Of a stretch of 42,363 bases of DNA, positions 14,765 to 23,483 are shown piece by piece. The DNA is from an uncultured Clostridia bacterium (GTDB taxonomy: Bacteria > Bacillota > Clostridia > Oscillospirales > Oscillospiraceae). The notes beneath the pieces are model-generated. The model saw only the letters and a program-made list of their open reading frames with translations. It had not been told where the DNA came from and did not search any database. The position numbers were made by a program, and so were the translations under genes. Each line of letters starts with the position of its first letter. The first letter of the stretch is position 1. The DNA is taken from the NCBI GenBank assembly GCA_945862785.1, contig CAMAZB010000004.1, positions 1 through 42,363 of the forward strand. The letters are read 5' to 3'.

Positions 14765-16126
14765 TCAGATAGACCGGGCAGGCACCTCGGACAGCTCCCG
14801 CAGTGCCTTGATCTGAATGGGGATGGCGCAGGCCAGAGTCAGGATATCGGAGACCATCTGGGTCATCTGGATACCGGTCAGCCCCAGGAGGTGAGGCAGA
14901 ATCCATACCAGAGGGATAAAGAAGATGCCCTGCCGGGCCATGGCCAGGAAAGTGGCGGGACCGGTACGGCCAATGGTCTGGAGCATCATGTTGCTCATCA
15001 CCACCCAGCCGTGGAAGCAGAAGGTGACACACTGGAACCGCAGGGCGGTAGCACCGATGGAGACTACCTCCGGGCTGTCCCGGAACAAGGCCACCAGCTG
15101 GGGAGCAAAGACGACCCCCAACGCGCCTACGGCGAAGAGGAACGCGGTAGAGCTTTTGACGCAGAACCAGAATCCTTTTTTCACACGGTCATAGAGCTTA
15201 GCACCGTAGTTAAAGCCGCATACCGGCTGGAAGCCTTGGCCGAAGCCAATCATGGCGGAGGCACCGAACATCATGATGCGCTGCACCACGCCCATGGCGG
15301 CGATGGCGGCGTCGCCGTAGGGCTTGGCTGCCAGATTCAGGCAGATGGTGGCCGCGGAGGCCAGACCCTGCCGGGCCAGGGAGGGCAAGCCGCCCCGGAT
15401 GATCTGGGAGTAATAGGACCATTTTAGCTGCACCCGGGAGATGTGGATCTGCAAGTTTCCGCCCCGGGAGCAGCCCGCCAGCAGCAGGCAGAAACTGACG
15501 AATTGGCTGATGATGGTGGCCAGGGCCGCTCCGGCTACGCCCATGTCCAGCCCGAAGATCAGCAGGGGATCCAGGGCGATGTTCAGCACGGCGCCGCTGG
15601 TGATACCCACCATGCCGTAGACGGCGCTGCCCTGGAAGCGGAGCTGGTTGTTCAGCACCAGAGAGGCGGTCATCCACGGCGCGCCAATGAGGATGATGCG
15701 CATATAGGCCTTCGCGTAGGGCAGGATGGTGTCCGTGGAGCCCAGCAGATAGGCCAGCGGTTCCAGAAAGAACTGGCCCAGAATACAGAGGAGCAGACCC
15801 ACACCCAGAGCGGAGAAAAACCCGGTGGCTGCCATATTGGAGGCGTCATCGAAGTTCTGTTTTCCCAGTTCCCGGGAGATGAAGTTGCCGCTGCCGTGAC
15901 CGAAGAAAAAGCCGATGGCCTGGATAACAGCCATCAGGGAAAAGACCACGCCCACAGCGCCGGTAGCGGCATCGCTGTCCAGTTTTCCCACGAAAAATGT
16001 ATCCGCCATATTGTAAAAGGAAGTGACCAGCATACTGATGATGCAGGGAAGAGCCAGCTGGCAGATCAGTCTGCCTACGGGTTCCTCTGTCATTTTGTGG
16101 AATTTTTGCTCTTGCTTTTCGTCCAT
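14765..16126 (-). CDS. MATE-family efflux transporter
   Basis: This protein of about 453 residues has twelve predicted membrane helices and MATE hallmarks: PCIISMLVTSFYNMADTFFVG near the N-terminus, GHGSGNFISRELGK near residue 100 and an internal repeat beginning about residue 230. It exports drugs or metabolites using a Na+ or H+ gradient. I chose the ATG at 16126 (MDEKQEQK) because GAGGTC lies 8 nt upstream; an ATG six codons earlier has no site. The promoter region contains a CACTTTC-GAAAGTG dyad, suggesting control by a dimeric repressor or activator not encoded next to it. Substrate unknown. Confidence 0.9.
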   Translation of the reverse strand: MDEKQEQKFHKMTEEPVGRLICQLALPCIISMLVTSFYNMADTFFVGKLDSDAATGAVGVVFSLMAVIQAIGFFFGHGSGNFISRELGKQNFDDASNMAATGFFSALGVGLLLCILGQFFLEPLAYLLGSTDTILPYAKAYMRIILIGAPWMTASLVLNNQLRFQGSAVYGMVGITSGAVLNIALDPLLIFGLDMGVAGAALATIISQFVSFCLLLAGCSRGGNLQIHISRVQLKWSYYSQIIRGGLPSLARQGLASAATICLNLAAKPYGDAAIAAMGVVQRIMMFGASAMIGFGQGFQPVCGFNYGAKLYDRVKKGFWFCVKSSTAFLFAVGALGVVFAPQLVALFRDSPEVVSIGATALRFQCVTFCFHGWVVMSNMMLQTIGRTGPATFLAMARQGIFFIPLVWILPHLLGLTGIQMTQMVSDILTLACAIPIQIKALRELSEVPARSI

Positions 16127-16171
16127 ATCTCTGACCTCAAACATTTTCGTTTTATTAAATTTTATTAAAAT

Positions 16172-16202
16172 AGTATATCACACTTTCAAAAAAAGGAAAG
16201 TG
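16172..16202 (-). promoter_or_regulatory. MATE promoter with operator dyad
   Basis: A leftward -10 TATACT (16177-16172) is preceded by the inverted repeat CACTTTC (16181-16187), an 8-nt spacer AAAAAAAG, and GAAAGTG (16196-16202), which occupies the -35 zone. No good -35 hexamer is visible, so an activator or repressor is likely to bind the dyad. Confidence 0.5.
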
Positions 16203-16328
16203 ACACTTTTACAGCACCGGCGATAAATGCTTCGCCGGAGGACGGCCTGTCCAAAGCCGTACTGGCCGCTGAGGCGGGAACTGAGACTTGGCGCTGACCG
16301 GAACAGCCCCTGCCGCATAGAATATACC

Positions 16329-16348
16329 GTGCCCGACCTGTCGGGCAC
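16329..16348 (+). other. Perfect hairpin just upstream of the Cys-rich gene
   Basis: GTGCCCGAC, CT loop, GTCGGGCAC: a 9-bp stem about 27 nt before the start codon, without a T-run. Between 16203 and 16328 there is another imperfect hairpin (CCGGCGA...TTCGCCGG near 16216) but no gene. Confidence 0.4.
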
Positions 16349-16375
16349 AATATCCAGGAAATGAGGGGGATCGTT

Positions 16376-16711
16376 TTGCATATCAGTGAAGCCTATGAGC
16401 ATGAGCCCATTCTGCCCTACCAGCCGGAAGATTCCTGTCCGGTGAACAGCTGCAATAAGACCGCCGCCCAGTGCGTGGAGGTCACCGCTCCGGTGACGCT
16501 GACGCCTACCGCCGAGGTGGGGAGCATCAGCCTTGCCTGCCAGGGCGCGCCAGACGTGGACTGCGTGACGAACGGTAAGGGGGCCAGCTGTACCCTGACC
16601 ATTACACAGAAAGTCTGCGTTTCCATACCTGTTCGCTTCGGCGTGACCATGGATTCCGATGACCCGACCATCGCCTGTGCGGACGGAAGCTGCACCAGAT
16701 GCGGTGACTGA
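16376..16711 (+). CDS. Small Cys-rich protein, possibly spore- or surface-associated
   Basis: About 111 residues with eight cysteines (CPVNSC, QCVEV, LACQG, DCVT, SCTLT, VCVSIPV, IACADGSCTRCGD). It is beta-rich with alternating Val/Thr, and has no membrane helix or signal peptide. The TTG at 16376 has GAGGGGG 6 nt upstream and is preferred over the ATG at 16361, which abuts AGGAA. The repeated VxVxIPV/LTPTA pattern and end cysteines are reminiscent of clostridial spore-coat-type proteins, but I cannot assign it to a family. It stands alone and is followed by a strong terminator. Confidence 0.55.
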   Translation: MHISEAYEHEPILPYQPEDSCPVNSCNKTAAQCVEVTAPVTLTPTAEVGSISLACQGAPDVDCVTNGKGASCTLTITQKVCVSIPVRFGVTMDSDDPTIACADGSCTRCGD

Positions 16712-16746
16712 CACAAGACGCTCAGGTGCGATCAGGCGCAAACATC

Positions 16747-16785
16747 GGACCCGCCGGGATATCCCGGCGGGTCCGACGTCTTTTG
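16747..16785 (+). terminator. Intrinsic terminator
   Basis: A 30-nt perfect palindrome (CGGACCCGCCGGGAT and its complement, 16747-16776) followed by ACGTCTTTT. Confidence 0.75.
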
Positions 16786-16810
16786 AGCAATTTTGACTGT
16801 GAATTCGGCC

Positions 16811-16840
16811 TTGAAACGGGCGTGTCGGATGGGGTATACT
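16811..16840 (+). promoter_or_regulatory. Promoter of the aminotransferase-radical SAM operon
   Basis: TTGAAA (16811-16816), 18-nt spacer, TATACT (16835-16840), about 60 bp before the start codon. Confidence 0.65.
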
Positions 16841-16900
16841 TGGATTGAAAGACAAACCGTGAAACCGAACGGAAAAAAGTAACAGAAAGGATGATTTTAT

Positions 16901-18175
16901 ATGACCGCGTATCCCGAGATGACCGCTGAAGAGCGCAGGGCGGAATATGCCCGCCTGCAAAAGGAATTTGATGACCTGAAGGTCCGGGGACTCAGCCTGA
17001 ACATGGCCCGGGGCAAGCCCGGCAAGGCACAGCTGGACCTGGTGAGCGATATTTTTGGCCTGATGCAGAAGTCGGAGGACTATGTGTCCGACGGCATCGA
17101 CGTCCGCAACTACGGCGAGATGACCGGCCTGCCCGCCGCCAAGCGCCTGTTTGCCGACATCCTGGGCTGCAAGCCCGAGCAGGTGTTCGTGGGCGGCAAC
17201 GCCAGTTTGCAGCTCATGTACGACACGATCTCCAAGGCCTACACCCACGGTCTGCTCCACAGCGAGCGGCCCTGGTGCCGTGAAGAGAAGGTGAAGTGGT
17301 TGTGTCCCGCCCCCGGCTATGACCGCCATTTCAAAATCACCGAGTCCTTCGGCTTTGAGCTCATCACCATCCCAATGACCGAAAACGGCCCTGATATGGA
17401 CGCCGTGGAGGAAGCTGTTAAAGACCCCACCGTCAAGGGTATCTGGTGCGTACCCAAGTACTCTAACCCCGACGGCATCATCTATTCTGACGAGACCATC
17501 CGCCGCATGGCGTCTCTGAACCCTGCCGCTCCCGATTTCCTGATCATGTGGGATAACGCCTATTGCATCCATGAGTTCGAGGGTGACTATGTGGAGTTCC
17601 CGGACATCCTCAGCGAGTGCGAGAAGGCCGGACATCCCGATATGGTCTTTGAGTTTGCCTCCACCTCCAAGGTGACCCTGCCCGGCGCGGGCATCTCCTG
17701 CTTTGCCACCTCCGAGGCCAATATGGAATATATGAAAAAACTGCTGACCGTCCAGGTCATCAGTTTCGACAAGGTGAACCAGCAACGCCATGTCCTGTAC
17801 CTGAAGGACAAGGCCCATACGCTGGAGCTGATGAAGAAGCACGCCGCCATCATGGGCCCCAAGTTCCGGGCTGTGGTGGATACCCTGGATAAGGAGATCG
17901 CGCCTTTGAATATCGCCACCTGGCGGCGGCCCAAGGGTGGCTACTTTGTGTCCCTGAACGCCATGCCCGGCACCGCCAAGCGGACCCTGGCATTGTGCAA
18001 GGAGGCCGGTGTCACCATGACGAATGCCGGCGCCACCTTCCCCTACGGCAAGGACCCCCAGGATAGCAACATCCGTATTGCCCCGTCTCTTCCTCCCGTG
18101 GAGGAGTTGGAGCAGGCCATCGCCGTGTTCTGTGTCTGTCTGAAAATGGCGGCCCTGGAGAAACTGGGCGTATGA
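16901..18175 (+). CDS. Aminotransferase, aspartate aminotransferase subgroup Ic-like
   Basis: This 424-residue PLP enzyme of fold type I resembles the Corynebacterium-type aspartate aminotransferase family (Asp_aminotransf, PF12897). Landmarks are NMARGKPG near residue 34, FVGGNASL near 106, YSNPDG near 191, the DNAYC cofactor-ring Asp/Tyr near 220, and the Schiff-base Lys in FASTSKVT near 256. It likely exchanges amino groups between aspartate and 2-oxoglutarate in the cytoplasm. An AGAAAGGA site precedes the ATG. Its stop overlaps the radical SAM start (ATGA), so the two are one operon. Confidence 0.88.
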   Translation: MTAYPEMTAEERRAEYARLQKEFDDLKVRGLSLNMARGKPGKAQLDLVSDIFGLMQKSEDYVSDGIDVRNYGEMTGLPAAKRLFADILGCKPEQVFVGGNASLQLMYDTISKAYTHGLLHSERPWCREEKVKWLCPAPGYDRHFKITESFGFELITIPMTENGPDMDAVEEAVKDPTVKGIWCVPKYSNPDGIIYSDETIRRMASLNPAAPDFLIMWDNAYCIHEFEGDYVEFPDILSECEKAGHPDMVFEFASTSKVTLPGAGISCFATSEANMEYMKKLLTVQVISFDKVNQQRHVLYLKDKAHTLELMKKHAAIMGPKFRAVVDTLDKEIAPLNIATWRRPKGGYFVSLNAMPGTAKRTLALCKEAGVTMTNAGATFPYGKDPQDSNIRIAPSLPPVEELEQAIAVFCVCLKMAALEKLGV

Positions 18176-19041
18176 GATACTACGGAGCCGTCTACCGCCC
18201 CCCCTCCGAGGCGTATAGCCTCATCGTCCAGGTGACCTACGGATGCAGCCATAATACCTGCGCCTTTTGCAGCATGTACAAGGAAAAGCGGTTTGCCCTG
18301 CGTCCCCTGGACGAGGTGCTGGAGGATTTCCACATCGCCCGCCAGACCTATCGCCATGTGGACAAGGTGTTCCTGGCAGACGGCGACGCTCTGGTGCGGA
18401 AGGCCAGCGAGCTGTACACCATTCTGGATACCATCCGGGAGCTGTTCCCGGAGTGCCAGCGGGTCACCAGCTACGCCTCCCCGGCCAGCATCCGCATCCG
18501 CACCGACGAGGAGCTGCAGACCCTCCGGGCAAAGGGACTGACCATGGTCTACATGGGGCTGGAGTCCGGCTGCGACGAGGTCCTGAAGCTCATGCGGAAG
18601 GGCCACATGAGCGACGAGATTGTGGCCATGGGTCAGAAGGTTCGCCGGAACGGTATCGCCCTGTCCGTCACGGCCATCACCGGCCTGGGCGGCCCGGAGT
18701 TGCTGGAGCAGCACGCCATCGAGACCGCCAAGGCGTTCAACGCCATGAACCCGGAGTATATCGGGATGCTGACGCTGATGGTGGAGCCGGGCACGCCCCT
18801 GTACGATTGGGTGCGCGACGGAAAATTCCAGCTTCTGACCCAGCCCCAGGTGCTCCGGGAGACCCGATTGCTGGTGGAGAACCTGGACAGCCCCGGCAGC
18901 GTGTTCCGCATGAACCACGCCAGCAACTACCTGGTGCTGAAGGGCACCCTGAACCAGGATAAGGAGGTCATGCTCCGTACCATCGACGCGGCGGAGCACG
19001 ACCTGAGCCGTCTGCGGCCTGAGGAATGGCGGGGCCTTTAA
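18172..19041 (+). CDS. Radical SAM protein with CX4CX2C cluster motif
   Basis: The 289-residue protein has its [4Fe-4S]-binding cysteines in CSHNTCAFC (residues 25-33), which is CX4CX2C rather than the usual CX3CX2C. An aromatic residue sits between the last two cysteines as in other radical SAM enzymes. Further landmarks are FLADGDA (GGE-like), VYMGLESG and VEPGTPLY, typical of the Elp3/HemN-like (B12-independent) group. It lacks extra C-terminal cysteines, so it may not carry auxiliary clusters. The 4-nt overlap with the aminotransferase implies coupled expression. Function unknown. Confidence 0.8.
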   Translation: MRYYGAVYRPPSEAYSLIVQVTYGCSHNTCAFCSMYKEKRFALRPLDEVLEDFHIARQTYRHVDKVFLADGDALVRKASELYTILDTIRELFPECQRVTSYASPASIRIRTDEELQTLRAKGLTMVYMGLESGCDEVLKLMRKGHMSDEIVAMGQKVRRNGIALSVTAITGLGGPELLEQHAIETAKAFNAMNPEYIGMLTLMVEPGTPLYDWVRDGKFQLLTQPQVLRETRLLVENLDSPGSVFRMNHASNYLVLKGTLNQDKEVMLRTIDAAEHDLSRLRPEEWRGL

Positions 19042-19054
19042 GGGGGAGAAGAAC

Positions 19055-19501
19055 ATGCGGGGCAAAGGAAAGTGGATCGCCGGGACTATCCTGCTGCTGG
19101 CGGTGGTCGTTGGCAGATACCTGTATCAACGGGACCAAAATGCCCGCTATCCGCTGGATTTTGACTTGAATCAGGTAGAGACGGTGACTTTGAGCAACAT
19201 TGCTGCCACGCTTACGCTGACGGAGCCGGAGGATGTTTCTGCCGTGTACGGTGCCCTGGAGCGGATGCGTGTCACGGGGGAAGCGGAGCAGGATAACGAC
19301 ATCCCCCTGGGCAATCAGGTGTATATCCTGAAGTTTTCTCTGAAAGAAGGAGGCGGCCGTATGTTCCGGTATGACCAGAGAAGCGGCGGAACCGGCGGAG
19401 GGACTCTTTTCCGCAGCGGGCATCCGGCCTGTGAGGTGCGCCGCCTGAACCTGTTGGAATTGTGGAAAGACCTCAGCGGCGACTATCCACCGCATCCCTG
19501 A
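19055..19501 (+). CDS. Hypothetical membrane-anchored protein
   Basis: This 148-residue protein has one N-terminal hydrophobic helix (about residues 8-21) flanked by positive charges and an external domain with a YxLDFDL start and a glycine-rich loop (RSGGTGGGT). GGGGGAGAA precedes the ATG, 13 nt after the radical SAM gene, so it is probably the third gene of that operon. A terminator follows. No family recognised. Confidence 0.6.
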   Translation: MRGKGKWIAGTILLLAVVVGRYLYQRDQNARYPLDFDLNQVETVTLSNIAATLTLTEPEDVSAVYGALERMRVTGEAEQDNDIPLGNQVYILKFSLKEGGGRMFRYDQRSGGTGGGTLFRSGHPACEVRRLNLLELWKDLSGDYPPHP

Positions 19502-19515
19502 CATAAAAGCATTAT

Positions 19516-19546
19516 AAAAATGGACGCCTCCCCGGCGTCCATTTTT
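19516..19546. terminator. Bidirectional intrinsic terminator
   Basis: A 13-bp stem AAAAATGGACGCC/GGCGTCCATTTTT with a TCCCC loop. Confidence 0.85.
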
Positions 19547-19617
19547 CTCAATACAGCAAAAAACATCGAGTAAGGAGCCCTCTGACTCTGGTAGGATATG
19601 TGCGAGGAGGTAGCGGG

Positions 19618-20490
19618 ATGAAGGAACAAATCTTGGCGGTCCAGCGGATGCAGGACCATATCGAAGCCCATTTGGAGGAGAACATTACCCTGGCGGACCT
19701 GGCCCGAGTGTCGCTGTACTCTCCCTGGTACTCCTACCGGCTGTTCCGGGACTACACGGGATTGACCCCGGCGGACTACATCCGCCGTCTGCGGCTGTCT
19801 CGGTCAGCCATGCGGCTGAAGCGGGGAGATTGCCGGGTGACGGACGTGGCCCTGGACTTCGGCAGCGTGGACGGCTATCAGCGAGCCTTCTACCGGGCTT
19901 TCGGCTGCAATCCCGGAGAGTATGCCAGGACGAAAATCCCAATCCCGCTGTTCATCGCCTACGGTGTCAAATTCAGAGAGCTGCGAAAGGAGACAGCAGA
20001 CATGGAAGCAGTGCAGAGCGTATTTGTCCAGCTGCTGAAAAAGCCCGCCCGCAAGGCGCTTATCAAGCGGGGCGTCCGGGCGGAGGAGTACTTTGCATAT
20101 TGTGAAGAGGTGGGCTGCGACGTGTGGGGAGTGCTGACCAGCATGGACTCCCTCTGCGGCGAGCCGGTGTGTCTGTGGCTGAAACCGCCCTACCAGAAGC
20201 CGGGCACATCCTCTTATGTGCAGGGCGTGGAGGTTCCAACGGATTACGACGGCCCGGCGCCGGAGGAATTCGATTTCATCTCCCTGCCGGAGACGGAGTA
20301 TCTGGTATTCCAGGGGGAGCCTTTCCGGGAGGAGGACTACGCCCAGGCCATCCTGGCAGTGGAGCAGGCCATGGACCGTTACGACCCGGCCCTCATCGGC
20401 TACCAATGGGATGACAGAGAGCCCCGTATTCAGCTGGAGCCCCGGGGCCAGCGCGGCTATATCGAACTGCGGGCGGTGCGCCCCCTGTGA
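19618..20490 (+). CDS. AraC-family regulator with GyrI-like ligand domain
   Basis: A 290-residue protein. Residues 1-105 form the AraC/XylS double helix-turn-helix (ITLADLARVSLYSPWYSYRLF; VTDVALDFGSVDGYQRAFYRAFGCNPGEY). The C-terminal part (about 130-290) is a GyrI/SOUL-like effector-binding domain. This DNA-binding-first order is typical of the Rob/SoxS-like multidrug-response regulators. The ATG at 19618 has GAGGAGG 7 nt upstream. It is monocistronic. The MATE gene upstream is a plausible target, but no site supports that. Confidence 0.85.
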   Translation: MKEQILAVQRMQDHIEAHLEENITLADLARVSLYSPWYSYRLFRDYTGLTPADYIRRLRLSRSAMRLKRGDCRVTDVALDFGSVDGYQRAFYRAFGCNPGEYARTKIPIPLFIAYGVKFRELRKETADMEAVQSVFVQLLKKPARKALIKRGVRAEEYFAYCEEVGCDVWGVLTSMDSLCGEPVCLWLKPPYQKPGTSSYVQGVEVPTDYDGPAPEEFDFISLPETEYLVFQGEPFREEDYAQAILAVEQAMDRYDPALIGYQWDDREPRIQLEPRGQRGYIELRAVRPL

Positions 20491-20533
20491 AAAAAGCATC
20501 CCGGCTGATAGAAGTCAGCCGGGATGCTTTTTT
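20490..20533 (+). terminator. Intrinsic terminator of the AraC-type gene
   Basis: A 19-bp stem beginning AAAAAAGCATCCCGG with a 6-nt loop, ending in six T. Confidence 0.9.
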
Positions 20534-20619
20534 CATAGCAGGCATTTCAAGCGGCTCAAAGAAAAGGGCGGCTGCCTGTACCTCGGGAGCTGTCAACCGG
20601 GGAACCGGCCGCTCACTGT

Positions 20620-20656
20620 AAAAAAACCGGCCCGGAGGTTTTCCTCCGGGCCGGTT
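20620..20656 (-). terminator. Terminator of the pyrimidine operon
   Basis: A 14-bp stem AACCGGCCCGGAGG (20625-20638) with a four-base loop; read leftward it is followed by seven T (including the two at the stem base). It lies just past the pyrI stop. Confidence 0.88.
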
Positions 20657-20679
20657 CGGCGTCTTGCGGAAAGACAGGA

Positions 20680-21105
20680 TCAGAATTTCTTGTCGATGGC
20701 GGTGTCGCAGTAAGCGCAGCGATAGGTGTGCTTCTCTGCGTCGCTGAGGACAAAGACGGCGTCCAGCTGGGACTCAGCCACAGTGATGCAGCGGGGGTTC
20801 TTGCAGTGGATGATGTTCACCAACTTGTGGGGCAGCTCCAGGTGCTTCTTCTCCACCCGCTTGCCGTCCCGGATGATGTTGACGGTGATGTGGGAATCGA
20901 TGTAGCCCAGAACGTCCAGATCCAGGTCCAGGGGGGAGTCAATCTTGATGATGTCCTTCCGGCCCATGTGCTCGCTGCGGGCGTTCTTGATGATGGCCAC
21001 GGAGCAGTCCAGCTCGTCCAGATGCAGATACTTGTAGATGTCCATGCTCTTGCCGGCCTGGATGTGATCCAGGACCACGCCGTTTTGGATGCTGTCGATA
21101 TTCAT
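20680..21105 (-). CDS. pyrI: Aspartate carbamoyltransferase regulatory chain
   Basis: The 141-residue PyrI binds nucleotide effectors and, through a C-terminal zinc site, the catalytic chain. It starts MNIDSIQNG, contains the allosteric domain (LDCSVAIIKNARSEHMGRKDIIKI) and the zinc cysteines in HCKNPRC (about 105) and YRCAYC (about 131). The ATG at 21105 has a GAGGG site; an upstream ATG nine codons earlier overlaps the pyrB end. It is the last gene of the pyr operon, directly after pyrB, so ATCase here is probably a feedback-regulated holoenzyme. Confidence 0.95.
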   Translation of the reverse strand: MNIDSIQNGVVLDHIQAGKSMDIYKYLHLDELDCSVAIIKNARSEHMGRKDIIKIDSPLDLDLDVLGYIDSHITVNIIRDGKRVEKKHLELPHKLVNIIHCKNPRCITVAESQLDAVFVLSDAEKHTYRCAYCDTAIDKKF

Positions 21106-21121
21106 AAGTCGTACCCTCCTA

Positions 21122-22042
21122 TCAGACCTCAATGCCCAGCAGCTTCAGAATCAGGGCCATGCGGATGAACTTGCCGTTTTTGACCTGTCTCCAGTAAGCG
21201 GCGCGGGGATCCTTGTCTACTGCCACGGAAATCTCGTTGACGCGGGGCAGGGGATGCAGGATGGACAGGTCGGGCTTGGCGCTGGCCAGCTTCTCCGGGG
21301 TCAGGATGTAGCTGTCCTTCAGGCGGAGGTAATCCTCCTCGTTGAAGAACCGCTCCTTCTGAACGCGGGTCATGTACAGAATGTCAAGCTGGGGCATGAC
21401 GGACTCCAGATCGGTGGTCTGGGTGTAGGGGATGCCCTTCTTCTTCAGGGCCTCTTCCTTGACGTAACGGGGCAGCTTCAGCTCGGTGGGAGAGATCAGC
21501 ACGAAGTTGATGTTCTCATACCGGCTCAGGGCGTTGACCAGAGAGTGGACGGTGCGGCCGAACTTCAGGTCGCCGCAGAAGCCCACGGTGAAGTTATCCA
21601 GGCGGCCCTTTTCGCGATGGATGGTCAGCAGGTCAGTGAGGGTCTGGGTGGGGTGGTTGTGGCCGCCGTCGCCGGCATTGATGATGGGCACATCGGATAC
21701 CATGGAGGCGGCGAAAGGAGCGCCCTCCTTGGGGTGGCGCATGGCGATGATGTCGGCGTAGCAGCTGACAGTGTGGATGGTGTCGCCCACGGTCTCGCCT
21801 TTGGCGGTGGAGCTGGAGTTGGCGGAAGAGAAGCCCAGCACGCTGCCGCCCAGAGCCAGCATGGCGGACTCGAAGGAAAGGCGGGTACGGGTGGAGGGTT
21901 CGAAGAACAGCGTGGCAAGCTGCTTGTGAGCACAAGCATCCTGATATTTCACAGGATTTGCGATGATGTCTTCGGCCGTGGCGATCAGTTGATCGATCTC
22001 CTCCACGGACAGGTCGGTGACGTCAATGAGATTTCTAGGCAT
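21122..22042 (-). CDS. pyrB: Aspartate carbamoyltransferase catalytic subunit
   Basis: This 306-residue enzyme condenses carbamoyl phosphate and aspartate to N-carbamoylaspartate, the committed step of pyrimidine synthesis. Motifs: [12 protein letters not shown] (carbamoyl-phosphate site, near 48), [10 protein letters not shown] (near 128), and HPLPRVNEI (near 262). It sits between pyrE and pyrI with short gaps and full length for the family. Confidence 0.96.
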   Translation of the reverse strand: MPRNLIDVTDLSVEEIDQLIATAEDIIANPVKYQDACAHKQLATLFFEPSTRTRLSFESAMLALGGSVLGFSSANSSSTAKGETVGDTIHTVSCYADIIAMRHPKEGAPFAASMVSDVPIINAGDGGHNHPTQTLTDLLTIHREKGRLDNFTVGFCGDLKFGRTVHSLVNALSRYENINFVLISPTELKLPRYVKEEALKKKGIPYTQTTDLESVMPQLDILYMTRVQKERFFNEEDYLRLKDSYILTPEKLASAKPDLSILHPLPRVNEISVAVDKDPRAAYWRQVKNGKFIRMALILKLLGIEV

Positions 22043-22059
22043 GATATTTATTCCTCCTC

Positions 22060-22695
22060 TCAGCCGATCCAGCTCTCATCAGAGGGATCCGCCCGGAACT
22101 TTTTGAGACGGGCGATGTCCTCGGGACGGATCTTCCCCTCGTCGGCGGCCACTTCGCAGACCGCGTCGAAATTGGAAAGGCTGTAATTGACAACATCAGC
22201 GGCGGCCAGACGGTCCAGACCCTTCTGGAGGCCGTAGGTGAAAATGGACACAATGCCGAGCACTTCGGCACCGGCTTCCCGCAGGGCCTCGACGACCTCG
22301 ATGCAGCTTCCGCCAGTGGAGATCAGATCCTCCACAACGACCACCTTCTGGCCCGGCAGCAACTTGCCCTCAATGCGGTTCTGACGCCCGTGGTCCTTGT
22401 TGCCGGAGCGGACGTAACCCATGGGCAGGCCCATGAGGTGGCCCACGATGGCGGCGTGGGCGATGCCGGCGGTGGAGGTACCCATCAGGACCTCCACATT
22501 GGGAAAGTGCTTGCAGATCAGGTCTACCAGGCCCTCCTCCACGTGAGTGCGGACGGCGGGAGCTGTCAGAGTCAGGCGGTTGTCACAGTAAATGGGGCTC
22601 TTGATGCCGCTGGCCCAGGTAAAGGGCTCGTCGGGCCGCAGGAACACGGCACCGATGCTCAGCAGGTCATGGGCAATGGTATGCTCTAAGGACAT
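22060..22695 (-). CDS. pyrE: Orotate phosphoribosyltransferase
   Basis: The 211-residue PyrE transfers phosphoribosyl from PRPP to orotate, forming OMP. The PRPP-binding loop is [13 protein letters not shown] (about 118-130), with the substrate segment [11 protein letters not shown] near 30. It is separated from traX by 38 nt and from pyrB by 17 nt, within the same transcript. Confidence 0.95.
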   Translation of the reverse strand: MSLEHTIAHDLLSIGAVFLRPDEPFTWASGIKSPIYCDNRLTLTAPAVRTHVEEGLVDLICKHFPNVEVLMGTSTAGIAHAAIVGHLMGLPMGYVRSGNKDHGRQNRIEGKLLPGQKVVVVEDLISTGGSCIEVVEALREAGAEVLGIVSIFTYGLQKGLDRLAAADVVNYSLSNFDAVCEVAADEGKIRPEDIARLKKFRADPSDESWIG

Positions 22696-22733
22696 ATCGT
22701 TGATCTCCTTTCAAAAATTGACAGACGGAATGG

Positions 22734-23480
22734 TTATCGCAGCAGCGCGAACAGCAGATACAGTACCAGCATGTGGACCGGATAGAAGGAATAGAAGGCG
22801 TATTGCAGAGCTTTTCCGCCGCGGCCCCGCTGACCGTTGTACAGCCAGATGGGCAGCAGGCTAAACACCGCGAAGCCCTGCGTGGGGAAGTCCCAGCCAA
22901 GTACCGGGATGGTCATCCCCTTGAAGAACACGATGTTCAGCAGCACCAGAGCGGCGGTCTGGGCCAGCCACGCACCGGGGAAATCCCGCAGGGCGTAGAA
23001 GGCCACAACGGTCAGCACGCCCCGCCAGCCATAGTCTACCATGGCGACCAGAGACAGCAGCAGGATTCCGGCCACAGACAGCACACCCCGGAGGACGGCT
23101 TTCGCCGTCCGTTCCCGCCGGGTACGGTCAATGGCGCAGCAGGCCAGCAGACCCAGCAGCAGGGTGAACATCACGTTCTGGTGGAAGGGATAAAGCACCG
23201 TGCCGCCGTAGATGAGGTCGAAGGGAACCTCCGCGATAAGCCCAAACAGGAACAGCCGCTTGGCGTACCGCTTGCGGTCAGAGGTGTGGGAAAAACCCTC
23301 GGAGATTTGAAATGCGAAAATGGGGAATGCCAGGCGGCCAAGATAGGTCATCCAGATGTTCCCGGGTATCAGGGTGGCCCACAGGTGATCCAACAGCATG
23401 AGGAACATGGCCAGACCCCGAAGTTGGTTGGCGTTGATGCCGCCGAATGGCTTTCGGCACAGGGGGGAATTATTATACAT
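22734..23480 (-). CDS. TraX-family membrane protein embedded in the pyr operon
   Basis: The 248-residue integral membrane protein has about seven to eight helices and the TraX family pattern: NANQLRGLAMFLMLLDHLWAT at the start, RLAFPIFAFQISEGF near 50, then GWRG. TraX acetylates pilin in F plasmids, but many chromosomal homologues act on unknown substrates as O-acyltransferase-like proteins. It starts 3 nt after the pyrF stop and is followed by pyrE, so it is transcribed with pyrimidine genes. The reason for that linkage is unknown. Confidence 0.85.
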   Translation of the reverse strand: MYNNSPLCRKPFGGINANQLRGLAMFLMLLDHLWATLIPGNIWMTYLGRLAFPIFAFQISEGFSHTSDRKRYAKRLFLFGLIAEVPFDLIYGGTVLYPFHQNVMFTLLLGLLACCAIDRTRRERTAKAVLRGVLSVAGILLLSLVAMVDYGWRGVLTVVAFYALRDFPGAWLAQTAALVLLNIVFFKGMTIPVLGWDFPTQGFAVFSLLPIWLYNGQRGRGGKALQYAFYSFYPVHMLVLYLLFALLR

Positions 23481-23483
23481 GGA

